Assembly: GCA_027578815.1 (NCBI GenBank)
Contig: JANBTH010000197.1
Location: forward strand, 1 to 27,595
DNA: 27,595 bases
DNA from: Coemansia sp. RSA 1804
Taxonomy: Eukaryota > Kickxellomycota > Kickxellomycetes > Kickxellales > Kickxellaceae
Direction of reading: 5' to 3'
Below are positions 1 to 8,898 of this stretch, one piece after another; positions within the stretch are counted from its first letter, which is position 1; every line of letters begins with the position of its first letter. A model generated the notes under the pieces. It was given only the letters and a program-made list of their open reading frames with translations, was not told the origin of the DNA and did no database searches. The translations under genes and the position numbers were made by a program.

Positions 1-975
1 GCGTGCGTGGGCCGTGTGGTTGGACATTGCCACTTTAGCGAGACAACGGAGGACACGGTGGAGCTGGGCCACCGGATCCCGCATCGCTGGGAGCAAACAA
101 CCAAGATGGGAGCAAACTGGTGCATGCACTGCGGTAACATGCTGCCCATTGGGAGAAGATCGGTCAAATGCACATCGTGCTCCGGCACCTGCCACATTGG
201 GTGCCAGCAGTATGTTCCCAATTTCTGCGGACTCGATATGATGAAGGCGAGTGCGATGATGCTGGAGATCAAGCGCGCGAAGGGCGGGGCTGTGCCTAAA
301 CCCAAGCTCCTGGCTAAGCGTGACACTGTTGCGAAGAAGCCCACGACCCCGAGTACTGTGTCTGCGCCGTCTGCTGATGCCCAAGTAGCGAGTATCCAGA
401 GCAACCTGGAGAAGCTGAGCATCCCCTCGGACAATGCTCCCGGACGCTACCAGTCGCCATCCCAACCAACGTCCGCGCCCTACAATCCGTACTTGGCGGG
501 CGCCGGTCCCTCGGCATCTCCTATTCCGTCGCATATTGCCGCCCAAGCTCTGCCGCCCAACCACCAACGAGCGAACTCGAATGAGTTTGTGCCCATCAAG
601 TCAACGCCTGTGTCGCCTGTGGGCCAGCAGCAGCACATGATGAACCAGCAGCAGCAGAGGCCGCAGGGGATGGGCCAGCCGGCGGATCACCGTCTTAGCC
701 AGATTGGCGGCGGGTATCCGCCAAACACGATGGTCCAGGCGCCTAGTTACTACCAGCAGCAGATCCAGCAGGCAAAGGTGCAGTACTCGCCGCAGATGGC
801 TCAGCCGCAGCAGCCGTACAACCCTTATGTACAGCAGCAGCAGCAGCCACAGCCAAAACAGTTCCAGCCTGGACAGCAACAGCAGCCTCAGCAGCCGTAT
901 AACCCGTATGCACAACAGCAGCAGCAACAACAAGGGTATCCAGCCCAGCAGCGTATGGAAAGCATGGCTCACTAC

Positions 976-1013
<38 letters not shown>

Positions 1014-2331
1014 ATATGGCAGGCAGTCGGCGTATGGAGCGGTTGGCGTTCCAATGCAGCAGCCACAAGGGCAATACCCTGCTCAGTCGCCACAGGGGGC
1101 GAACGCCATGGTAGGCCAGCAGAGGCCTCCCCAGCAGCAACAGCAGATGCAGATGCAGATGCAACAGCAGATGCAGCTTCAGCAGCGGCCACCGCCGCAG
1201 TCCAATGCGCCCAACATGAACCCAAGCATTAAGCAGCAGATCTTCCAGACGATGCAGCAGCCACCACAACAGCAGCAGCAGCCTATGAAGGGGCAGGTTG
1301 TGCGCAAGGTGGGTGCGGACGACTTCAAGTTTGTCAAGGTGCTGGGCAAGGGCAACTTTGGCAAGGTGATGCTGTCGGAGGAGAAGAGCAGCAACAAGCT
1401 GTATGCGATCAAGGTGCTGAAGAAGGAGTTCATTGTGGAGAACGACGAGTTCGAGAGCACGCGATCGGAGAAGCGCGTTCTGCTGATAGCAAACAAGGAG
1501 CAGCATCCGTTCCTGATCGGACTGCACTCGTGCTTCCAGTCGCCCAGCCACATCTTCTTCGTGATGGAGTATATCTCTGGCGGAGATCTGATGATGCACG
1601 TGCAGAAGCTCGGATCGTTTGGCGAGCGGCGCGCAAAGTTCTTTGCGTGCGAGGTGCTCCTTGGGCTGGCGTACTTCCACAAGGCCGGGATCATCTACCG
1701 CGATCTGAAGCTGGACAACATTATGCTGGACAACGAGGGCCACGTCAAGATTGCCGACTACGGACTGTGCAAGGAGAACATGGGCTACGGGCAGACGACC
1801 ATAACCTTCTGCGGCACGCCCGAGTTCATGGCGCCCGAGATTGTGCTCGAGCAGCGGTACGGCCGCGCAGTCGACTGGTGGGCGTTTGGCGTGCTGATCT
1901 ACGAGATGATCCTGGGCACGTCGCCCTTCCACGGCGAAGACGAGAACGAGATCTTCGACTCGATTCTGGAGGACGAGATCCTGTACCCGGTGCGCATGTC
2001 GCGCGACTCGGTGTTTGTCTGCCAGGCGCTGCTGGAGCGCGATCCGTCCAAGCGGCTGGGAGCCGGACCCAATGACGCCGAGGATATCATGAAGCACTCG
2101 TTCTTTGCTGGCATCAACTGGGACGATGTGCTGAACAAGCGTATTCCGCCTCCCTATGTGCCCGAGATCCGCGGGCGCTACGATGTGTCCAACTTTGATC
2201 CGGAGTTCACGAATGAGCGTCCCGGCCTCACGCCCACCAACACCATCGTCGACAAGCACGACCAGAAGGAGTTTGCCGACTTTGACTACGTGTCGCCGTG
2301 GGCTGGTGTTGCTGAGAAGTGGACCCGCTAA
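1..2331 (+). CDS. PKC1: Protein kinase C, fungal Pkc1 type (5' partial)
   Basis: This is an AGC-family Ser/Thr kinase that, in fungi, acts downstream of Rho1 in the cell-wall integrity MAPK cascade. The frame is open to the left edge, so the HR1, C2 and most of the first C1 domain lie outside the window. Counting codons from base 1, a C1 zinc finger occupies about residues 27-78 (HRW..., WCMHC, CTSC, CHIGC, CG). A Gln/Pro-rich linker follows at about 207-430. The kinase domain then shows the G-loop GKGNFGKV (~449), Lys ~471 in YAIKVL, YRDLKLDN with Asp ~568, and T-loop TFCGTPEF (~602). After it come a turn motif (TPTNT) and a hydrophobic motif FADFDY near the C-terminus. The DFG motif is DYG (~586), which is normal for fungal Pkc1. 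It is convergent with the gene on its right. Identification is firm; only the 5' end is missing. Confidence 0.95.
620..1290 (+). repeat. CAG/CAA-rich poly-glutamine tract inside PKC1
   Basis: The linker between the C1 and kinase domains of PKC1 is low-complexity, rich in Gln, Pro, Met and Tyr, with recurring PYNPY units near 820 and 900. The longest pure Gln run, about 13 residues at roughly 975-1013, is encoded by mixed CAG and CAA codons. Such interruption is expected to limit repeat slippage. The composition also creates a long leucine-rich antisense ORF, which I do not regard as a gene. Confidence 0.85.
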
Positions 2332-2527
2332 GCACCCGCACCTTCTCTTTCTTTTGCTATACCCGTGGAGTGGTGGATCTTGAAAGAAGCGGTTGCCGCA
2401 CTTCCCCCCTTTCGGTCGTTTTCTCCTGTCGCACACTAATCTTTCCTTTTTTTAATCTTCTACTCTTCGCTATTTCCAACTAATAATACTCAGTTACGAT
2501 CCTAAGCAGCACCCAGCGTGTGCTCCT
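2332..2527. other. Convergent 3' intergenic spacer (PKC1 / BET2)
   Basis: This 196-base spacer holds the 3' ends of two convergent genes. It is pyrimidine-rich on the + strand around 2400-2480 and has no ORF of note. I see no RNA gene in it. Confidence 0.6.
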
Positions 2528-3547
2528 TCATTGCGCAAGCCACGACTCGGGGATCTTGTCCATCCACGACCGCAGGCCAGCGCGCTCGACAACATCCACC
2601 GGCATGCAGTAGACGGGATCCACGGCGCCAAGCGGATACTCGTCGAAGCCAGCAAGCGAGAGGCCGCACAGGCCAAAGCAGGTGTGATACACGTCGGCCA
2701 CGTCGCCAGGCCGGTCGGCAATACCGCCGGCATCGGCGTCCTGGGCGGACAGAATGAACTCGCACAGGCGCCTGCGATCGACCCAGTGCGTGCGCTGCAG
2801 GATCTGGAGCGAAGAGAGGACCCACCACGAGTAGCACACGTCCTCCAGCTTCTGCGGCCTTCCGTTGAGTCCGCCCGACCGGACCTGGCGCTCGGCCAGC
2901 CACGACGACAGCCGGTCGCGGTCAACGGCGTCCAGCCGTCCGGCGATGGCCAGCGCCGCCAGACACGTGTACACCTGCGCCGAGTGCGACTCCCCGCCCG
3001 GCTGGCTGCCAAACGCGCCGTCGTAGTTCATCGATCTGCAAACGTAGGCGACAACGCCGGCGACGCTCATCCTGGCGGTGGCGCCGAAGAACGAGAGAAC
3101 CGCAACCGAGATGAACGCAAAGCGCGTGTCCTTCTCGCCCCAGACATCGCCGCTGACCTCGCCCTTCTCGTCCTGCAGCCCACACACAAACGAAACCACG
3201 CGGGCCGCATCCACCTGGTCCAGCGCATCGTACATCGCCAGGATCTGCACCGCGCTCATCGTGTACAGCAGGTGCGAGTCGTGCCCCTCGTGCCCGCCAA
3301 ACCCGCCGTCTGCGTTCTGGCACCGCTTCACGTACCCGATCACCTCGTCCCTGTCGAGTGCCGATGGCCGCCCTAGCACGTGCAGCGCCACCAGCCCCCA
3401 GTATATCCCGCTTATCCGCAGATGCTCCGTCATCCAGTACTCCATCTCGTCGTGCCGCTTGTCGAGGCTCTTGATGTACGCGACGTGCTTGTCGACGTAG
3501 AGGCCCCCATACACGCCCTCATCCTGCTGGTTGTCGGCGGTGGCCAT
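2528..3547 (-). CDS. BET2: Rab geranylgeranyltransferase (GGTase-II) beta subunit
   Basis: This is the catalytic beta subunit of the enzyme that attaches geranylgeranyl groups to C-terminal cysteines of Rab/Ypt GTPases presented by the escort protein, and it works as a dimer with the alpha subunit (Bet4). The 339-residue length matches the family (about 325-340). The sequence tracks the family closely along its whole length: YIKSLDKRHDEMEYWMTEHL, HDSHLLYTMSAVQIL, GDVWGEKDTRFAF, GGLNGRPQKLEDVCYSWW, ADRPGDVADVYHT and DPVYCMP. The zinc ligands are visible as Asp236, Cys238 (EDVC) and His288 (VYHT). The repeated GGF/GAFG-type turns belong to the alpha-alpha toroid. The start is an ATG at 3547 followed by the expected variable N-terminus. 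No intron is apparent. Prenyltransferase betas are all related, but the motif order fits the Rab type best. Confidence 0.95.
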   Translation of the reverse strand: MATADNQQDEGVYGGLYVDKHVAYIKSLDKRHDEMEYWMTEHLRISGIYWGLVALHVLGRPSALDRDEVIGYVKRCQNADGGFGGHEGHDSHLLYTMSAVQILAMYDALDQVDAARVVSFVCGLQDEKGEVSGDVWGEKDTRFAFISVAVLSFFGATARMSVAGVVAYVCRSMNYDGAFGSQPGGESHSAQVYTCLAALAIAGRLDAVDRDRLSSWLAERQVRSGGLNGRPQKLEDVCYSWWVLSSLQILQRTHWVDRRRLCEFILSAQDADAGGIADRPGDVADVYHTCFGLCGLSLAGFDEYPLGAVDPVYCMPVDVVERAGLRSWMDKIPESWLAQ

Positions 3548-3846
3548 GCTTCAGCTAAAAATAGTAAAATATAAAAGGATAATTGAAAGAAGAAAACAAA
3601 AGAAAATTAATACGTTGGTGGGATAAAGAAGGGAGCAAGGAAACAAGCGAGTACACGTGTTTGGGAATGATCATCGGCAAGTTGTGGGGCTGTCTGGCTG
3701 ACTCTGCAAATTAGAAATGTAAAATATAATGTATTAACAATTTTTAAAACAAAAAAACTGCTTGTGGAAGTTGGATAGAAAAAAACTAACCTAAATGCCA
3801 CCATTTACTAGCAGCCTAAGCAAGACAAAACAAGGTTAAGCAAACC
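3548..3846. other. AT-rich spacer, possible 3' exons of the 118-aa ORF
   Basis: This AT-rich spacer lies upstream of BET2. On the minus strand it holds intron-like signals just after the neighbouring small ORF: a GTGAGG donor at the ORF end (about 3848) and acceptor-like ends CTTGCTTAG (about 3815), GCATTTAG (about 3790) and TTTGCAG (about 3705). No separate gene is convincing here. Confidence 0.35.
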
Positions 3847-4203
3847 TCACCTTTTCTCTTTACGTTGCTTATTATATGCATCTGTTTGGGTCTTCCTTTC
3901 TTCTCGTGCTTGTTCATAAACATCAGCTTTTGCTCTGGCATCAAGTCTTTCTTTTGCTTGAAGCATTTCTGCCTCTTCTGCATGGTTAAGTGTATATCTC
4001 ACCGCTTTTCTGGATAACTCTTCAGTATTCACCGTGGTACCATCTATAAGCGTACTCATCCACGCTCCTACCTTTTTTCTTCTATTTTTAAAAGATACCG
4101 GTTGCTCAGCCAGCCGATCAAATGGATTGCTTGATGGTTCTGGGTTTTCTTGAGCTGGCACATGTTTATTTCTATCTCTTTGTGGTGCTTTTCCCTTTTC
4201 CAT
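3847..4203 (-). CDS. Hypothetical small basic, Lys/Glu-rich helical protein
   Basis: I do not recognise this 118-residue ORF. It starts at a true ATG (4203), is strongly charged, and has a C-terminal half that looks like a long helix or coiled coil (AEEAEMLQAKERLDARAKAD followed by an Arg/Lys/Glu-rich tail). The middle carries a more structured segment around VGAWMSTLIDGTTVNTEELS. Its base composition is higher in GC than its flanks, which supports coding. The reading frame ends at AGG-TGA, and the same bases form a donor-like GTGAGG with a CTTAAC branch-like site and a TTAG acceptor 35 bases on. The real C-terminus may therefore lie in a further exon; splicing at the first acceptor would add only seven residues. 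A TATA-like TATATAAAA lies about 160 bases upstream. Existence is plausible; function is unknown. Confidence 0.45.
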   Translation of the reverse strand: MEKGKAPQRDRNKHVPAQENPEPSSNPFDRLAEQPVSFKNRRKKVGAWMSTLIDGTTVNTEELSRKAVRYTLNHAEEAEMLQAKERLDARAKADVYEQAREERKTQTDAYNKQRKEKR

Positions 4204-5145
4204 TGCTGGTTAGTAAGTGTAACTGAGCTGGACAATGTGCTGTTATCTATATGCCAATTACAATAATTATCCACAATATTAAAACACTTTTTGGCAAAAA
4301 AAATTATAAAGAAATGAAAGGAAAAAAGAAAGAATACAATTTGGCCATAATTGGGAGGTTTTATATATCGACTTTTTATAATTCTCCCTTCATTGTGCTG
4401 GGTTCGGATATGTCCATACGTGGATATTTAATATAAAATTTCAACATCCACTTGCTTCTCCTTAATGAATTTACTAAGCTTGAACAGCCGGGCTTAGCGT
4501 TCTAGAATTAGGCATTGAATTTTATAAATGGCAGTCTCCTTATATCTATCCATTAAATAGAAATAGTAAAGTCACATATTTTTGTCACATGTATCCCGGT
4601 TTTCCAAATTGAAATTTTGTTTTATTTCTTCACAACTTTTGTCATGTTAACCAAAGTCTAAGGAATAAGGTCAGAAGGCAAGAAGAAGCTAAAATGATGT
4701 CTAATGTGTAAACTGCTTGATTTGATTGTGTAATAAGTGGATAGACAATGATTGGAAAAGAGAGTTTTCGATTTTCATAAATTCATTTTGTGTTGAACTA
4801 AGACGTTCTCTCCCACATCATCCTCCATTATTTTATTGGACTAGAGGTTAGTGTGCCTGCTCTATTGTGTTCACATGGGAAACCTCTGGCACTTGCATAA
4901 AAACGTATGAGAAAAATAAAAACCCGCAGGAGATTACTGATTTATAAATGAAATTGTAAAGGAAGCACAGCAAAAAAACGTTTCCTCCTCTCTCTTATCT
5001 CTTCTACTCTCTGCTTTTTTCCCGCTTTGCTAGCCAAACACTTGGTATACTATTCCACTAGTCGTCAGCAAACGAACCTCCTCCCCCCATTACTCTTCTA
5101 CTTTTTTTTCATCTAGACAGGTATTCCCAGCAAGAAACTCAAACG
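4204..5145. other. AT-rich divergent intergenic region
   Basis: About 940 bases separate the small ORF (-) from the quinone-oxidoreductase-like gene (+). The stretch is clearly AT-rich, with short A/T runs. A TATA-like box on the minus strand at 4359-4367 faces the small ORF. A pyrimidine-rich leader on the plus strand, about 4980-5110, faces the right-hand gene. I checked for B-box-like sequences (near 4485 and 4787) and could not fold a tRNA around them. No gene is supported. Confidence 0.5.
4975..5145 (+). promoter_or_regulatory. Pyrimidine-rich promoter/leader of the MDR gene
   Basis: The segment just before the ATG at 5146 is rich in CT runs (for example TCCTCCTCTCTCTTATCTC near 4983, and again near 5078-5110). 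This type of tract is common in fungal core promoters and 5' leaders, and similar tracts precede other genes in this window on their own coding strand. The exact transcription start cannot be read from sequence. Confidence 0.4.
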
Positions 5146-6144
5146 ATGCGTGCGATTGTGGTGAAGAACTGGCTCAAGGATCCCAGCGACATGGAGATAA
5201 AGGATATCCCGGTGCCCACGCCCAAGGAAAACGAGCTCCTCGTGCGGGTAGACTCGGTGGGAGCCAACTTCTTCGACATCCTCATGGTGCAGGGAAAGTA
5301 CCAGATAAAGCCGCCGTTCCCGTTCACGCCGGGGGCCGAGTTCGCAGGCACGGTGGTGCGCAGGTCGCAGACAGACCAGCGGTTCAAGATAGGCGACCGG
5401 GTGTTCGGGTCAAGCGCAACGGGCGCGTACGCGGAGTACATAGCGGTACCGGCGGCGCACTGTCTCCAGATCCCCGAGACGCTTGGGTTCGAGCAGGCGG
5501 CGGGCATGTACATCACCTATCCGACCAGCTACGCGGGGCTGGTGCAGCGCGGCCGGGTGCGGCGCGGAGACTGGGTGCTTGTGCATGCGGCGGCCGGGGG
5601 CGTGGGCATTGCGGCGGTGCAGATCGCAAAGGCGCTGGGTGCCCGGGTGATTGCGGCCGTCGGATCCGAGGGCAAGTTCGATATCTGCACCGAGCAGGGC
5701 GCCGACCACTGCATCAACTACAGGGACCCCGCCTGGACAGACACTGTGCTGGAGCTGACCGGCGGAAAGGGCGTCGATGTGGTCTACGACCCCGTGGGTC
5801 TGATCGAGCGCTCGATGAAGTGCATCGCCTGGAACGGCCGCCTCGTCGTCGTCGGCTTTGCTGCTGGCAGAATCGAGAAGATTGCAGCCAATCGGATCCT
5901 GCTGAAGAACGTCGAGGTCACGGGGCTCAACTGGGGCGCGCATGTGATTAACGAGCCGGAGCGGATTCCTGAGGTTTGGGCCGCGCTGTTCAAGCTGATC
6001 GAGGAGGGCAAGATCAGGCTCGTGATCTACGAGCCCGTCTTCTACGGCCTTGGAAAGGTCAAGGATGCGCTCAAGGCGATTGCCAACAGGGAAACCTACG
6101 GCAAGGTCATTGTCAAGCCCGCCGATCCGGTTTCAAAGCTCTAA
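5146..6144 (+). CDS. Quinone oxidoreductase-like MDR protein with C-terminal SKL
   Basis: This is a 332-residue medium-chain reductase/dehydrogenase of the zinc-free quinone-oxidoreductase branch, predicted to use NADPH to reduce quinones or enone-type substrates. Visible features are the GroES-like N-terminal half (PFTPGAEFAGTV, about 59-71, and FKIGDRVFG, about 80-88) and the nucleotide-binding loop HAAAGGVGIAAVQIAKALGA (147-166, the AxxGxxG motif). The helper motif GGKGVDVVYDPVG follows. The structural-zinc cysteine cluster and catalytic-zinc ligands of alcohol dehydrogenases are absent. The last three codons are TCA AAG CTC, giving Ser-Lys-Leu at the C-terminus, a canonical peroxisomal PTS1 signal. 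The sequence resembles the QORL2 type of protein. The start ATG (5146) directly begins the conserved first strand (MRAIVVKNW), so no extra N-terminus is needed. It is convergent with the channel gene on its right. Confidence 0.9.
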   Translation: MRAIVVKNWLKDPSDMEIKDIPVPTPKENELLVRVDSVGANFFDILMVQGKYQIKPPFPFTPGAEFAGTVVRRSQTDQRFKIGDRVFGSSATGAYAEYIAVPAAHCLQIPETLGFEQAAGMYITYPTSYAGLVQRGRVRRGDWVLVHAAAGGVGIAAVQIAKALGARVIAAVGSEGKFDICTEQGADHCINYRDPAWTDTVLELTGGKGVDVVYDPVGLIERSMKCIAWNGRLVVVGFAAGRIEKIAANRILLKNVEVTGLNWGAHVINEPERIPEVWAALFKLIEEGKIRLVIYEPVFYGLGKVKDALKAIANRETYGKVIVKPADPVSKL

Positions 6145-6342
6145 GGAAACCGCACGACCCCTCCTCCACATTATTACCGCTCAGCGGGCTATTTACTTTA
6201 TCCCAGATATTCCCTACATTCATTAAATCCACCATGTATCGTTAAGACGCACAACTCTCCAGAGGTGATTACTCAGTTGACAGAAAAATATAGTCTTTTT
6301 TTATTATTATTTACTTTGTAAAGCTTTCCAGGGCTGTTGGCT
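6145..6342. other. Convergent 3' spacer (MDR gene / MscS gene)
   Basis: This short spacer between two convergent stop codons contains an AT-rich stretch with a T-run near 6296-6304. Nothing else stands out. Confidence 0.5.
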
Positions 6343-8898
6343 CTACATATCGCTGGCGATGATAGCGCCGGCGACTGCAGCAGTTGCACCAGCAGCAGCC
6401 GCAGTTCCGCCATTGCCGCCGCCGTTGCCGTTGCCACTTGCTCCGTGCGCACCACCAGCTCCGCCAGCTCCGGGATTGTTGTTGTTGTTGTTGGCATTGT
6501 TCCTGTTGATTGGTCTGTAGGGCGATCCAAAGATGTCCTCGTCAGAGTCGCTGTCGTTGGCACCGGCCACCGAGCGACGCTGGTACGGCTGCTGGCTCTG
6601 CTGTTGCTGCTGCTGCTGGTCGGAGGGAACCGTCTGCTCAGACCGGTCGGGTCCCAGGGTGCCAGAGGATAGATCATCGTAGCTGGGCGGCGGCGGAACC
6701 ATGGCAACAGGCTGAACGGGCAGATGGTAGCGTAGCCCCAGATCAAGAATAACGTTACGCAGAACAAGCGCAAACTCGCGCTTGGTTCCGAAATGGTAGC
6801 CGCCGTCCTGCCAGTTGTTCTTGTAATTGATGCCAATGCTGACCTGGATCCGGTTGCAGTTCTCCAGCAGGTCGATGCTGAAGTTGACGGGGCCCACGAG
6901 CTCGCGCGGATTCTCGTCGCAGTACTGGTTCATGCGCTCGCGAAGCGCATGCAGCTTTTCTGTGGGCGTGTCGAAGGCAAAGGCCACGACAATGCTCTCG
7001 CTCTGCGGATCCGACCGACGCAGGTTCTGGATCTTCATGGCGGCCAGCTGGCTGTTAGAATAAACAGTGTACGTGCCGTCTGTTTTGAAGAACACGGTGC
7101 TGAGGAGCCGGATCTGGCTGACCGTCAGGCTCTCGGTAGCCACAACCACGGTGTCGCCGACATCGTACGCGTGGACCTGGAACAGGAACACCACGCACTC
7201 AAAGGTGGTCTTGAACGTGTTGCCAAACACAAAGCTCCATCCAACAAACAGCGTGCCCATCGTTGCCAGACTCTTCAGCGCATCGAGGCCAAACACGAGC
7301 AGCGCGATGACCACGATTATCACCAGCGCGATGGCTGTCAGGAACATGTCGAGCTTGCCAACCACCTGGCCCATATCGCTCAGCGCGCTAAGCAGGGCAC
7401 GCCGCTCCTTGTAGACAAGGAGAACGCGGTCGCGCATCTCGCGCTTGCTGATATCGCCGTTGTTGTCCTTGTCAAAGAACTCGAACGCCTTGATCGCCTC
7501 CTCCTCCTTGTCAAAGTACGGCAAAAAGTCATCCACAACCAGGTAGTCGCGGTCGCTGTGCAGTGCGCTGAACAGCTTGCGCGCCAGTCGTCCGGCGTAC
7601 TGGTTGGAGTTCATACCGATGCCGCCGTCCAGCGCACGGTCCTTGATGTTCCAGATCCGGTTGGCAATCCCACGCGACGCCGACCGCTTGTGCTTTTTGC
7701 CCACGGTGCCGCCCGAGAAGGTGCTGCGGCGGCCCCAGAAGCTGGTGCTCGACGACTGGCGCTTCTTCAGTGGCGGCGGAATGTCCGAGACGGAAGCACC
7801 GCTGCTGTCCGCGTACCCACCCGTGCCACCACCTCCAAGCAGCTCCCTCTGGCTTGCTGCAAACTCGGCGTCATTGGTAAACGTGACATTGTTGCTGCCG
7901 CTGCCGCCCACGTAGTGCGATGCAGTGTTGTTGTTGTTGTTGTGGTCTTCTGCTGCCGCTTCCTGGTGCTGCAGCTCGCGCGCCCTGTTGAGGTGGTCAA
8001 GCACCCAGCTGGCGTACTCCTGCTGCACCAGACGCTCCTTGTACGCCGACCTGTGGAACCGCGTGGCAATGACCTTGAGAAGAAGCTTTTCGCCGCCGAT
8101 GATCAGACAGCCGAACAGGATCAGCACGTTGATCTGGAACAGCACCTGGTCCCAGGACGACGAGCTGTTCTCGACCTTGCCGATGAAGCGGTACGAGGCG
8201 TTGGGGAACATGATGACGAAGCAGACAAGCGATACGGCCGACATCACGATCATTTTGACGTACGCCTTGATGGCAACAAAGAACTGCAGCCGGTCCTTGG
8301 TCTTCTCAATCACCCGTTTGCCGCGGAACATGCGGACCACGCGGAGCACGGCGTCGGGGACCATGTCAACCAGGTGGTAGATGAAGGTGCCGGTGACCCA
8401 GATCGCTGTCAACAGCGCAAACGACCGCGCCACGCACTGCAGATTGTAGTCGCCGTGCCGCGATGCGTCGTTGCGGTCAATCGTGTCGCGGAACGGCAGA
8501 TCTCTGTGCGAAGCCATCACGGCCACCGTGGGGATTATCAGAATAATGCCGCCGCCCACCATGATACACAGAGCACGCACCAGCGGATGCATCAGCCAGA
8601 ACCCAGTCACCTTGCGCGCTCCCTCGTCATCATCGTCCTCTTCGGTCTCCGACGTCTCGTCCCAGTTGAAGTCGTCCTGCAGCTTCTCCGGGATCTCCAC
8701 CGATGGCTTCGTCAGCTCCGCTGCGCTGTACGCATGCGGTTTCGGCTCTATCGATGCAGGGCTGGTGTTCCCTGCATGGTTGCCGCTACCGCCGCCATCG
8801 CCACCATTGTTTGGCATTTCGATGATTGCTGCCCCGCCCTGCGCATCGCTGTCGTGGCTCTGGCCCTGGCTCTGCCCTGTGAACTTTATGATTGGCAT
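6343..8898 (-). CDS. MscS-family mechanosensitive ion channel with EF-hand
   Basis: This is predicted to be a membrane tension-gated channel of the fungal Msy1/Msy2 type, which sits in the ER/cell periphery and couples hypo-osmotic swelling to Ca2+ handling. The protein is 851 residues from the ATG at 8898. In order (approximate) there is an acidic low-complexity N-terminus, then four hydrophobic segments (about 100-130, 155-178, 205-232 and 252-278). A disordered Ser/Gly/Asn linker follows. The EF-hand loop is DKDNNGDISKRE at about 476-487, with Asp/Asn/Glu ligands in place. The pore helix is ALVIIVVIALLVFGLDALKS, and the MscS beta domain is FVFGNTFKTTFE...HAYDVGDTVVV. The tail is Gln/Asn/Gly-rich and disordered. 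A longer reading would have to start at GTG (8922), and an in-frame TGA lies just before it, so the ATG at 8898 is preferred. Confidence 0.92.
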   Translation of the reverse strand: MPIIKFTGQSQGQSHDSDAQGGAAIIEMPNNGGDGGGSGNHAGNTSPASIEPKPHAYSAAELTKPSVEIPEKLQDDFNWDETSETEEDDDDEGARKVTGFWLMHPLVRALCIMVGGGIILIIPTVAVMASHRDLPFRDTIDRNDASRHGDYNLQCVARSFALLTAIWVTGTFIYHLVDMVPDAVLRVVRMFRGKRVIEKTKDRLQFFVAIKAYVKMIVMSAVSLVCFVIMFPNASYRFIGKVENSSSSWDQVLFQINVLILFGCLIIGGEKLLLKVIATRFHRSAYKERLVQQEYASWVLDHLNRARELQHQEAAAEDHNNNNNTASHYVGGSGSNNVTFTNDAEFAASQRELLGGGGTGGYADSSGASVSDIPPPLKKRQSSSTSFWGRRSTFSGGTVGKKHKRSASRGIANRIWNIKDRALDGGIGMNSNQYAGRLARKLFSALHSDRDYLVVDDFLPYFDKEEEAIKAFEFFDKDNNGDISKREMRDRVLLVYKERRALLSALSDMGQVVGKLDMFLTAIALVIIVVIALLVFGLDALKSLATMGTLFVGWSFVFGNTFKTTFECVVFLFQVHAYDVGDTVVVATESLTVSQIRLLSTVFFKTDGTYTVYSNSQLAAMKIQNLRRSDPQSESIVVAFAFDTPTEKLHALRERMNQYCDENPRELVGPVNFSIDLLENCNRIQVSIGINYKNNWQDGGYHFGTKREFALVLRNVILDLGLRYHLPVQPVAMVPPPPSYDDLSSGTLGPDRSEQTVPSDQQQQQQQSQQPYQRRSVAGANDSDSDEDIFGSPYRPINRNNANNNNNNPGAGGAGGAHGASGNGNGGGNGGTAAAAGATAAVAGAIIASDM

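Noticed and set aside
1756..1764. DYG in place of DFG as a sign of an inactive PKC
   Set aside because: DYG is the usual form in fungal Pkc1 and the other catalytic residues are present.
601..2436. 611-codon minus-strand ORF opposite PKC1
   Set aside because: It is leucine-rich because it is antisense to Gln codons, has no recognisable domain, and lies fully opposite a well-conserved kinase.
2531..3376. 281-codon plus-strand ORF opposite BET2
   Set aside because: It is a shadow of the conserved prenyltransferase beta gene.
4475..4500. B-box-like TGTTCAAGCTT on the minus strand
   Set aside because: No A-box at the right distance and no cloverleaf.
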